From positions 21,154,017 to 21,218,016 of the forward strand of contig NC_088307.1 in the NCBI RefSeq assembly GCF_032854445.1: a stretch of 64,000 bases of DNA, in the 5' to 3' direction. The notes beneath the pieces are model-generated. The model was not told where the DNA came from. It ran no database searches and saw only the letters and a program-made list of their open reading frames with translations. The position numbers and the translations under genes are program-made. The stretch is from Liolophura sinensis. Lineage: Eukaryota > Mollusca > Polyplacophora > Chitonida > Chitonidae. Of this stretch, positions 12,101-22,719 are shown in pieces (position 1 is the first letter of the stretch; each line of letters starts with the position of its first letter).

Positions 12101-15100
12101 TGTAGTGCACGTGACAAAAGCATGTGACACCCTTTTCAGATGTAGTTAACGTGACAAAAGCATGTGATTCAGGCATATGAACATTCAACCCTTACCATGT
12201 TCACCTGTCTCAAGGACGTCTAAAAACCACGTTCTAGCTCATCAACTTGACTGGTGTAAGCAATCCACTAAGTTCGAATCCAGAGTATTTCTCGAAATAC
12301 AAAGTAAATCCTTTCCGAATTGTATGAAGCGCGAATACAACAGCGCAGAACACACATACATGACAGTGACATGTGGCAGAACAGCCAAACATATGTGTCG
12401 GATTGAAGACAAGGAACATTTACCGCTTTTCTCATTCGCCTTAAATTTCCACTAGCATAAACCGGTTGTCAATCGCATGTTCCTACAAATTAATTAACCT
12501 CTTCTTTGATTTGGCTAACAAATAGTCCATGGCAATAACATAAATTGACGAAAAAGGGACATTTTCAAGGCCTCGACCGTAGTCGTCATGGTATACATAT
12601 AGACTTGGAAAATGGGATTACTTTTATGAACAGACGTGATTACCACGGGCCCTTTTTGGTTCAGAGGGCCGTAAAACAGGTTAGTTAATTTCGGGCACCA
12701 TACGTTTGACGTCGATTAATGCTAGGGACATTTAATGTGTGTGAACAGCGGTAAATGTTCCTTTATATCCGTCAGTTTGACAGATCTAGGGCTGTTTCAA
12801 AATACTGTTCAAAATGGATTTCCCAGGCTTGAATGAAGGTTAAACAAGATGATATAGTGGAAATGAAACTTTTAATCACTGTAAAAAGTAGCGACTTCTG
12901 ACTAGAACTGCGCAGCTTTCATGCCTATTGATTTGTCACAATACCTGCTCTAGTCAGAAAATTCTCACAGCACAAATCAAAATACTACTGGCTAAAAGCA
13001 TCTTAGTCTCTTTTGATTTTGCTCGTCGAAAAAAGGGACACATAAGACTTTAAAAGAGGAAGTTGTAACTTCCTCGCTTGGCGTTCAGCATGAAGGGGAT
13101 AGTGCAACGACTGGTTGACCCGGATCAGTATAATGGCTCGGGCGGGTCGGCTTACTTGCCTTCGGTAAGTCGTCTCAGTGAAGCAGCACTAAATAAAAGA
13201 GCAGTGGAAATCCGTCCTGCAACAAGGAGGCACATTACACGCACATGCACCCTAATGATTCCTTCGTCGTCATATGACTGAAAAATTGTTGAGCACGACG
13301 TTAAACCCCAAGCACTCACTCACTCACTCACTCGAAAAAAGGGAATGGTGGTGACGCCAGAAACATTGCGTTAAATCAATTGCCTTGGTGGGAGGTGAGG
13401 GCGTGGAGCGGAGTGGGGGTGGTGGTGGGGGTGGGGGGGGGGGGGGGGTGGCTGGGGGCCGTGCCCTATTAGTTAGCTTGTTAATGCAGCGTGAGAAGGT
13501 CCGGCAGCAACCTGCGGGTGGTTGTGGGTTTTCCAGGGCTCTGTCCGTTTTCTTCCCTAACATTTTAATGGCCGACGTCATGTAAATGAAATATTTTTTA
13601 ATTCTGCTTAAAACACCCTTGAAGTAAATATATAAATAAATAAGTAATTGTACTTCGAACTATCGGCATTATCAGCATGATAAAATTGGCAAATATCGAA
13701 CACATTGTGCATGTATAATTTTTTTTACTGCAATTTCTTTTTTTTTTTTCAGCGGCGTCCGTGTACTCGTTAAGGATAAATGGAGACTGAAGATCACACT
13801 AGCAGAGGAATACGCGCCGGACTACTACGCTTATCACGCCTATAATATTCACAAAGCAGACCAAAAACAGACTATCGACAACATTGATCGACATCAAGGA
13901 TATGGTGACCACCACAATGGCAAAAACAACCATAATTACAAGAGCAACCATCATGGGTATAACGATCCCCATGGAAAGCCCAACTATAGTGGGGATGACA
14001 ACCACAATGGCAAGAGCTACCCTTATAGGTATAATAACCACCGGGAAAAGCGCAACTATAATGGGAAAGAGAACTATCATGGCAAGGGCAATCCTGATAG
14101 GTATAGTTACCATCATGGAAAGCCCAACTACAGTGGGGATGACAACCATAATGGCGAGAGCAACCCTTATGGGTATAATAACCACCGTGGAAAGCCCAAC
14201 TATAATGGGAAAGAGAACTATCATGGCAAGGGCAATCCTGATATGTATAGTTACCACCATGGAAAGCCCAACTATAATGGGAAAGACAACCATAATGGCA
14301 AGAGCAGCCCTTATGGGTATAATAACCACCGTGGAAAGCCCAACTATAATGGGAAAGAGAACTATAATGGCAAGGGCAATCCTGATAGGTATAGTTACCA
14401 TCATGGAAAGCCCAACTATGGTGGGAAACACGGCTATAATGGCAAGAGCAACTCTGATAGGTATAGTTACCACCATGGAAAGCCCAACTATAGTGGGAAC
14501 ACAGCTATAATGGCAAGAGCAACCTTGATATATATAATAACCGTCATGGAAAGCCAAACTATAGTGGGGAACACAGCTATAATGGCAAAAGCAACTCTGA
14601 TAGGTATAGTTACCACCATGGAAAGCCCAACTATAGTGGGAACACAGCTATAATGGCAAGAGCAACCTTGATATATATAATAACCGTCATGGAAAGCCAA
14701 ACTATAGTGGGGAACACAGCTATAATGGCAAAAGCAACTCTGATAGGTATAGTTACCACCATGGAAAGCCCAACTATATTGGGGAACACAGCTACAATGG
14801 CAAGAGCAACCTTGATATACATAATAACCACCATGGAAAGCCCAACTATAGTGGGAAACACAACTATAATGGCAAGAGCAACCTTGATATATATAATAAC
14901 CACCATGGAAAGCCCAACTATGGTGGGGAACACAGCTATAATGGCAAGAGCAACCTTGATATATATAATAACCACTATGGAAAGCCCAACTATGGTGGGG
15001 AACACAGCTATAATGGCAAGAGCAACCTTGATATATATAATAACCACCATGGAAAGCCCAACTATGGTGGGGAACACAGCTATAATGGCAAGAGCAGCCT

Positions 15101-16448
15101 TGATATATATAATAACCACTATGGAAAGCCCAACTATATTGGGGAACACAGCTATAATGGCAAGAGCAACATTGATAGATATAATAACCACCATGGAAAG
15201 CCCAAGTATAGTGGGGAAGACAACCATAATGGCAAGAGCATCCCTGGCAGGTATAGTTACCACCAGGGAAAGCCCAACTATATTGGGGATGACAATCAGA
15301 ATGGCAAGAGCAACCATGATGGGTATCATAACCACCGGGAAAAGCGCAACTATAATGGGAAAGAGAACTATAATGGCAAGGGCAACCCTGATAGGTATAG
15401 TTACCGTGACAGAAAGCTCAGCCATAATGGGGAATACAACCATAATGTCAAGGGCAATCCTGATAAGTATAGTTACCATCATGAAAAGCCCAACTATAAT
15501 GTGAAAGACAACCAGAATGGCAAGAGGAACCCTGATAAGTATAGTTACCATCATGGAAAGCCCAACTATAATGTGAAAGACAACCAGAATGGCAAGAGGA
15601 ACCCTGATAAGTATAGTTACCATCATGGAAAGCCCAACTATAATGGGGAAGACAACCATAATGGCAAGAGCAACTCTGATAGGTATCATAACCACCATGG
15701 AAAGCCCAACTATAGTGGGGATGACAACCATAATGGCAAGAGCAACCTTGATATATATAATAACCATCATGGAAAGCCAAACTATAGTGGGGAACACAGC
15801 TATAATGGCAAGAGCAACTCTGATAGGTATAGTTACCACCATGGAAAGCCCAACTATAGTGGGGAACACAGCTATAATGGCAAGAGCAACCTTGATATAT
15901 ATAATAACCATCATGGAAAGCCCAACTATAGTGGGGAACACAGCTATAATGGCAAGAGCAACCCTGATAGGTATAGTTACCACCAGGGAAAGCCCAACTA
16001 TAGTGGAGAAGACAACCATAATGGCAAAAGCATCCCTGACAGGTATAGTTACCACCAGGGAAAGCCCAACTATGGTGGGGAACCCAGCTATAATGGCAAG
16101 AGCAGCCCTGATAGGTATAGTTACCACCATGGAAAGCCCAACTATAGTGGGGATAACAACCATAATGGCAAGGGCAACCTTGATAGGTATCATAACCACC
16201 AGGGAAAGCCCAACTATAGTGGTGAACACAACCGTATTGGCGGGATCAACCTTGATAGGTATAGTTACCACCAGGGAAAGCTCAACTATAGTGGGAAAAA
16301 CAACCATAATGGCAAAAGCATCCCTGACAGGTATAATAACCACCAGGGAAAGCCCAACTATGGTGGGGATGGCAAGAATAACCAGTATGGGTATAATGGC
16401 AAAGACAGCCCTAATGGCAAAGTTGTTGAACATACCTTGCATGTGTAG
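9147..16448 (+). CDS. SnoaL/DUF4440-like domain protein with 24-residue tandem repeats (5' incomplete)
   Basis: Three exons join in phase: 9147-9287 (CATTTTCAG acceptor, GTAAGG donor), 11496-11652 (TTCGTTTCAG acceptor, GTAAGT donor) and 13753-16448 (polypyrimidine plus CAG acceptor, TAG stop). The first two exons and the start of the third form about 125 residues of a SnoaL-like/DUF4440 (NTF2-fold) domain. It begins LEDQIRQLYADWRDASN, with the family-typical ALTSLYSDYAIVV and the terminal strand KDKWRLKITLAEEY. An acidic/Tyr linker follows, then about 34 units of 24 residues with core HGKPNYSG and HNGKSNPDRYSY, rich in N, Y, G, H, K, S and P and without Cys. At least one upstream exon is missing: exon 9147 begins mid-codon and I found no signal peptide. 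Two one-base losses in G runs (near 14495 and 14637) shift the frame; read literally, translation stops at 14653. A possible poly(A) signal AATAAA lies at 16700. The NTF2 fold often binds small ligands or dimerises. A secreted structural or adhesive role is inference. Confidence 0.8.
9330..9583 (-). mobile_element. SINE family A, near full-length, intronic
   Basis: Runs from the T-rich tail through TTTTACGCC, ATTTCACTTATACGACGGCG and the tRNA-like head GGGCCTCGGAGG. It lies in the first visible intron of the SnoaL-repeat gene, antisense to it. Confidence 0.9.
9605..9870 (+). mobile_element. Dispersed repeat family C
   Basis: Same blocks as 59880-60172: ATATGACGACGAGGAGTC, CATACACCGTGTG, CGCCAGAGTGCTGCTGAAG, AAGACATCAGACAC. 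Probably a SINE or other non-autonomous element; no coding frame. Confidence 0.55.
10785..10836. repeat. (ATTC)n microsatellite
   Basis: Imperfect run of CATT units inside the first visible intron of the SnoaL-repeat gene. Confidence 0.9.
11010..11336. repeat. Tandem repeat, 106-108 bp x 3, intronic
   Basis: Three copies, with GTTAGTATGGAGATTGCATT starting at 11041, 11147 and 11255. They are nearly identical apart from the length of an internal T run. They lie about 160 bp upstream of exon 11496-11652. Confidence 0.92.
11653..13044 (+). other. Intron of SnoaL-repeat gene, first part
   Basis: Intronic sequence with a short near-duplicate (ACCCTTTTCAGATGTAG, twice between 12088 and 12146). 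No internal exon was recognised. Confidence 0.55.
13045..13335 (+). mobile_element. SINE family B, 5'-truncated, (CTCA)n tail
   Basis: Matches 44815-45090 over its length: GGAAGTTGTAACTTCCT, GCGTTCAGCATGAA, GTGCAACGACTGGTTGACCC, GAAATCCGTCCTGC, GAGCACGACGTTAAACCCC, then CTCACTCA repeats. It is a second SINE type, unrelated in sequence to family A. Confidence 0.85.
13385..13462 (+). repeat. G-rich run with G-quadruplex potential
   Basis: Runs of three or more G's, including about 16 consecutive G's, in the intron about 300 bp before the repeat-bearing exon. Confidence 0.85.
13490..13652 (+). mobile_element. SINE family A, 5'-truncated, old
   Basis: Diverged 3' half: CAGCAACCTGCGGGTGGT, GGCTCTGTCC, AATGGCCGACGTCATGTAAA, then AAAT units. 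It sits just upstream of the last exon of the SnoaL-repeat gene. Confidence 0.75.
13895..16425 (+). repeat. Coding minisatellite, 72 bp x about 34
   Basis: GGAAAG-CCCAACTA anchors recur every 72 bp from about 13973 to 16347. The unit encodes 24 residues. Two adjacent double units at 14461-14603 and 14604-14746 are identical and each 143 bp long, one base short of two units, which shifts the sense frame. The array contains no stop over long stretches in other frames either, including the antisense strand. Confidence 0.95.
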
Positions 16449-16699
16449 AATACTAAAAATATATTTGGAAAGAGTTAAGGTGTTGTTGCTGTATGAACCT
16501 TATTTAATTAACGATGGAGCGGAACGCAAAATAACATCGATGGTCGCAGCTTTTGCGATTACCCCCTTGTTTCAACATAGCTTTGTTTTCTAAAAAATAT
16601 ACTCATGCCTTAAGAATCAATTGTTACCTTGTATTTGCTTTGCTTTGGGACAAAGGAAACATATGGTTATATGCACACAAAATACACTGGGTCATTCTC

Positions 16700-16705
16700 A
16701 ATAAA
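16700..16705 (+). other. Candidate poly(A) signal of SnoaL-repeat gene
   Basis: AATAAA about 250 bp after the stop codon at 16446. No downstream GU-rich element was checked. Confidence 0.45.
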
Positions 16706-16757
16706 AGCTACGGACGATCAGTTTTGATTAAATCAAAATTAATATATTCTCATTTAT

Positions 16758-16862
16758 TTTATTATTTTTTTGATTGGTGTACACCGCACTCTGATATTTC
16801 TTATATTTGACTTATATGACGGCGGCCAGCATTATGATGAGAGGAAATCGGGCAGAGCCGGT
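16758..16862 (-). mobile_element. SINE family A fragment
   Basis: Tail-proximal piece: TTTGATTGGTGTACACCGCA, TTATATGACGGCGGCCAGC and GAAATCGGGCAGAGCCGG. Confidence 0.85.
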
Positions 16863-16864
16863 AG

Positions 16865-19800
16865 GCAAAATTTTAAAGGCTCGATCGCAACTATGCTAAT
16901 GTAAGCATAGGTATCGGAACTCGTGGAAATCGAGAATTGCATGGAATTCTTGGGACTCCGTGATGTCGTAGAAGGTTTATCTCGCGTTATAACGCCTGGC
17001 AATAGAACATTTTCAATAGTTCAAATATACCACCAACGCTGGACCATTCAAAACGACGACGTGAATTCTGAGTGGCTAATAGGCTTTTGCACGTCGACCT
17101 AATAAACTTAAGTTTACATAAACTTGAGATCAAGAATAAGTTTGAGATCTCCGTACATTATATTCATTTATATTCTTGCCATCATTAGCAAATTTTACAC
17201 AGAAATCGCCGAGGTCACTGAGGTCACGGTTATAAGGCAGGAAGTAATGTCAGGAATTAGTAAAAACTCTTTCTCAATCTTTGTTTCTAATACTTTATAC
17301 ACATGCATTCTCTTATTTAAAGTAAGCACACTATGGTCCTAACCAACACGTTAATCAATTTTATTGATGAATGCTGAATTAGCAGTTCCGCGGGAGGATA
17401 TAACACAGGCTCCAAAGGTCAAGCTTGTCTGTTGGTGGCAGTGATGTAAAGCGGGCGTGGATTGTGGCGCATGCGCTCTTGTCAAGAACTCGTCTCAGCG
17501 CATGACATGCCGCTAGTGCCTGTCAGTATATAGAACTAAGTAGGATGTCTTACGGGAGTATAAAAGTATTCAACTGTTCTTTGGTGGCATGAATTTAGCT
17601 TAACGCTCTGATAACACAACAGAGGTTAGGTTTTGTCCTGTGAGTGGAGGGAAAATGACAAGAAGTGAGAGGGACACACAATCTAATCTGCTATTGTTAT
17701 AATTAACAGTTGCGTGTGTGCTAAACTATGAAATTGTAACTTCCTATCCAAAGTCGGTTGTACCTTCCTATGCAAAGTCGGTTGTAACTTCCTATCCAAA
17801 GTCGGTTGTAAAAACAAAGCAAAAATTTGACGCACCCAGTCCTAGTTTAATCTAGCAACGAACCCGGCTTCGCCCGAGATTGTCAACCCCGTCTCAAAAA
17901 TTACTGGCCATAATGATGTGGTGTTGCATGGCGTTCGTTGGGGACTTTCATGTTTACTTACTTCTACCAATAAAACAAAGTGGATTAGGCCACTTCCGGT
18001 GGGCTAATTAGAATGAATGAATGAAACTTTCTAGCTCTCAGATCCATAAATAGCCACATATGAAGTCGTACATATTCAACATATGAATAACTCTGCAGAA
18101 TAAAATTTTAGTTACACGTTTAAAATAATTTGATAAATTTACAGATATCTTGGCCAGTGATTTTTGCGCCAGTATGCGATCTTTTAATCATATCATATAA
18201 TTTTTCATTGCTGATATTCACAAGCAGGCTTACTAAACAGGAAAAAGGGGGCATAGCAATAAACAATGGAACAATAGGCAAATTCTTCGCCTACCGTAAA
18301 CGTACCGTATCAGATTGAAGCCACACTAATTAGGCCTACATATCTTGTATTTCTTTGATCGCTAATAATTCCTGCATCTGGCGCGAGCGCTTAACGGTTA
18401 GGCGAGTAGTTGAAGTTCAAAAGTTAGTCATATGACTTATATGTATATACTCGCAGTCAGAAGACAAAGAATGAGGTGGACTACCTTTTCAACTGCTGTG
18501 TACATAGATTTACCAATTCAAGGCACCCTTTGCTCATGAAACCTCAGCTCCGTTCCAAACTTGTTTACATAGTGTAACCATCTCGCGGTAGACGGATTTC
18601 CTCTGCCCATGAAACTCACCGCCGTGATAAACGTGTAAGCACAGAGAAACCAACAAGCGGTACTCTAGTTTCCTCTGCTCATGAAACTCACCGCTGTACC
18701 ACACTTGCACAGAAAGAGTAACCGACTCGGGGTACTCTTATTTCCTCTATTCATGAAACTGACCGCCGTGCTACATGTTCTTTTTCAGAGAAGAATTTTT
18801 ACAGGCTAGGCCTGAAAATCAAATAAAACAAGGGCCTTACAGAGTACGATTAGTGTTACCGGTACAGTGGACAAGAGTTAGTGTGTTGTTTTGTTCATAG
18901 AAAAACATATATAAATATCGTGTTGTTCTTACTGGGGATGGTACACGCTCCTTACAACGTATTTGCCGCGTTCGCTTTACATCACTGCCACTACTAGACA
19001 AGCACTAAGCATCACCACTGAGGTCATCGCGCAGAGCTATTTAGTTAGAATCCTATTTTGCGTATTTTAAAGGCAAAGAACACATTAGCATGAAGAACAT
19101 ATCACACGAAAGACCATTAAATATTGTCCGGGAAAATAGATCAATTTATGTCTTTTAGAATATTCTTCAACTATAGTAAAATGCATTTAAAACTTTGGAT
19201 TCTACTGTGGCCTTTTCTGGCCGTATTGGGCTGATGTCACTTCAGCTTCTTTCCACTTGTCACTCATAGATTGCTATATTTTATGTATCTTCATTCAGAG
19301 CTTTAAATGCATTCAACAAATGACCCTTCAAAGAAACAATTTCAAGGCAAAAATATTGCTGTGATGTCACTGATACCCTCTGGGTTCTAACAGACCACTA
19401 TTGAATCTTATGTTTTAAATGTATTTTGATTGGTTAAATTTTTTTCAGTGTTTTCTTTGCCTTTAAAGAGAGAACGCGTGTGTATAGCGTTTCATTAGAA
19501 ACAATGGTGGAAAAAAAAGTTTGTTTTCTGATAACTCCCTGCTTCATCACCGTGATCCCAATGACCTCAGCGTTGTTCTAGATTCCTGCACCAGTTTTGC
19601 TTAAGGTAGTGATGTAAAGCGTTGTTTTTTCAGGGGTGGGGTGGGGTGGGGGGTGCGGGGGTGCAGGAGTCAGCACTTGGGAGCGCACTTTTGTCATTTG
19701 TTCTTGTATATAGGCACATTGGAGGCGAAAAAAACAAAAAAAACAAAAAAAAACCATATGGGCACATTGGTCAGCCTCAGAAAAGAAACAAACTACGTCA

Positions 19801-20365
19801 CATCTGGTATCCACCTACACTGCATAGATAAGCCCTACCATAATTTTTTTTAATTTTTAGGACACCTGGTTTGCTCGTTTCAACCAATAAACGTCATTAT
19901 AGCAGAAATATTTAGTTTCTATTTTCCATGTTTGGTACATCTAATGACCAACATATTCATATCTTTCCTTTCCCAAAAACTGAGAGAAATGTAATTCTTG
20001 CTTTCAGCACTACTTCTATATGTCCTAAATATGAGAAGAAATATGGGTATATACTATAGCTACAGTATCGATTAACACTTCCAATATCATGGAGGGCTGC
20101 TAACATATTCTAGATGGTGTACTTTCGTATTGGAATAAGACAACACAGATTAACAATTAACTACACCAAAAACAATCTTTTAATTCTAACAAATAAAATT
20201 CTATTTCTAGAAAAATTGACACTACCAAATTTAGGCTGTGAACAGTGTTAGATGTCAACATAATTTCCTGTTAGTTTTATGTAGCCTACCATATTTAATT
20301 AACAGAATTATAGATTAGCTATATTTTAAGAGAATAAGCTGCTACATTAACAATTATTCTCATTA
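16865..20365. other. Spacer, no gene recognised
   Basis: Contains a triplicated motif TCCTATCCAAAGTCGGTTGTA-like block at 17740-17815, four diverged copies of a roughly 65-bp unit (TTTCCTCTGCTCATGAAACT) at 18545-18790, and a G-rich run at 19630-19665. Nothing coding was supported. Confidence 0.5.
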
Positions 20366-20370
20366 CCCAG

Positions 20371-21662
20371 ACGACTCAATTTTTCTGAGTACCAGATCCC
20401 GGGTGATTGTTCTCGCTTAGCAGTATACTACGAGTACACGATTCCAGTTTCCACTTCACATAAACGACTCAATTTTTCTGAGTACCAGATCCTGGGTGAT
20501 TGTTCTCCTTAGCAGTATACTACGAGTACACGATTCCAGTTTCCACTTCACATAAACGACTCAAATTTCTGAGTACCAGATCCCGGGTGATTGTTCTCCT
20601 TAGCAGTATACTACGAGTACACGATTCCAGTTTCCACTTCACATAAACCGACTCGGTTTTTCTGAATACCAGATCCCGGGTGATTGTTCTCCTTAGCAGT
20701 ATACTACGAGTACACGATTCCAGTTTCCACTTCACATAAACGACTCGGTTTTTCTGAGTACCAGGTCCTGGGTGATTGTTCTCCTTAGCAGTATACTACG
20801 AGTACACGATTCCAGTTTCCACTTCACATAAAACGACTCAAATTTTCTGAGTACCAGATCCGGGTGATTGTTCTCCTTAGCAGTATACTACGAGTACACG
20901 ATTCCAGTTTCCACTTCACATAAACGACTCAATTTTTCTGAGTACCAGATCCTGGGTGATTGTTCTCCTTAGCAGTATACTACGAGTACACGATTCCAGT
21001 TTCCACTTCACATAAACGACTCAAATTTTCTGAGTACCAGATCCCGGGTGATTGTTCTCCTTAGCAGTATACTACGAGTACACGATTCCAGTTTCCACTT
21101 CACATAACGACTCAAATTTTCTGAGTACCAGATCCCGGGTGATTGTTCTCCTTAGCAGTATACTACGAGTACACGATTCCAGTTTCCACTTCACATAAAC
21201 GACTCAATTTTTCTGAGTACCAGATCCCGGGTGATTGTTCTCCTTAGCAGTATACTACGAGTACACGATTCCAGTTTCCACTTCACATAAACGACTCAAT
21301 TTTTCTGAGTACCAGATCCTGGGTGATTGTTCTCCTTAGCAGTATACTACGAGTACACGATTCCAGTTTCCACTTCACATAAACGACTCAAATTTTCTGA
21401 GTACCAGATCCCGGGTGATTGTTCTCCTTAGCAGTATACTACGAGTACACGATTCCAGTTTCCACTTCACATAAACGACTCAATTTTTCTGAGTACCAGA
21501 TCCTGGGTGATTGTTCTCCTTAGCAGTATAACTACGAGTACACGATTCCAGTTTCCACTTCACATAAACGACTCAGTTTTTCTGAGTACCAGATCCAGGG
21601 TGATTGTTCTCCTTAGCAGTATACTACGAGTACACGATTTCCAGTTTCCACTTCACATAAAC
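20371..21662. repeat. Satellite-like array, about 92 bp x 14
   Basis: Copies are anchored by GGGTGATTGTTCTCC at 20401, 20494, 20585 and so on to about 21598. They are highly homogeneous, with single-base indels. Each unit has ACTCA...TGAGT dyads and a CCCGGG or CCTGGG variant. The 92-bp period is not a multiple of three, so open frames in it are accidental. Confidence 0.96.
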
Positions 21663-22014
21663 AGAAGCATCGATTTCCTACTTTTCATAGCGGATTTCCC
21701 TTTTTCTGCTGACCTTTCAGTCTAAATCTGATTCTGTGGATTAAACTGAATTAGCCTTGGCAGATTTCGGGTTAGTCAGGACTGTTTAAATATGTATATA
21801 TAATTAACTACATCACAGAGCGAACCAGAACAGCAACTGTTCATGTAAATGCATATATAATAGCAATTTACACGCCACAAGCAACAGGACTTCAGCAGAA
21901 ATTGTTAAAAAAAAAAAACAAAATCAATGATGTTAATTGAATAAGTAAACATCACGGGTCCCAAATTACTCAAATTTCCGTGTTGCCAATACATTTAACA
22001 TGCAATAACAACAA

Positions 22015-22495
22015 TGTAAAGGGACCAGGCATCGGGGATGCTTAGTCCACCAGCAGATTCATGATTGATGCAGGAACACAACAATGTAACGGGACCGGGC
22101 ATCGGGGATGCTTAGTCCACCAGCAGATTCATGATTGACGCAGGAACACAACAATGTAACGGGACCAGGCATCGGGGATGCTTATTCCACCAGCAGATTC
22201 ATGATTGACGCGGGAACACAACAATGTAACGGGACCAGGCATCGGGGATGCTTAGTCCACCAGCAGATTCATGATTGATGCAGGAACACAATGTAACGGG
22301 ACCAGGCATCGGGGATGCTTAGTCCACCAGCAGATTGATGATTGATGCAGGAACACAACAATATAACGGGACCAGGCATCGGGGATGCTTAGTCCACCAG
22401 CAGATTGATGATTGATGCAGGAACACAACAATGTAACGGGACCAGGCATCGGGGGTGCTTAGTCCACCAGCAGATTCATGCAGGAACACAATACA
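22015..22495. repeat. Minisatellite, 70 bp x 7
   Basis: GGGACCAGGCATCGGGGATG recurs at 22021, 22091, 22161, 22231, 22298, 22368 and 22438. Copies are nearly identical. Confidence 0.95.
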
Positions 22496-22566
22496 TGTAC
22501 AAGCGATTTTCGCGTATGTGACCTGCGATTTTCTTCTATTTGTTGTTTAACATCGAAAACAAGAAT

Positions 22567-22715
22567 TTTTCACTTTTTACCGACAGTTTTAAGGGTGGAG
22601 AAGACCAGGAGTGCCCGGAGTAAACCACAGACCTTTGGCAAGTTACTGACAAACTTCCCAACCTTATGGTGCTTACATACATAGGCACTATTGGCGGGTG
22701 GAAAGTGGTCTTTAA
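22567..22715 (+). mobile_element. Dispersed repeat family D
   Basis: Blocks GGTGGAGAAGACCAGGAGTG, AAACCACAGACCTTTGGCAA and GTTACTGACAAACTTCCCA recur in variant form at 29405-29545, 31262-31420, around 43805-44240, 59490-59600 (reverse) and 60330-60440. Its nature (SINE or MITE) is unclear. Confidence 0.5.
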
Positions 22716-22719
22716 TGAA

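Noticed and set aside
14631-16442. Antisense 603-codon open frame with membrane-like repeats
   Set aside because: It is the shadow of the 72-bp sense repeat; period and composition explain its openness, and no promoter or splice context supports it.
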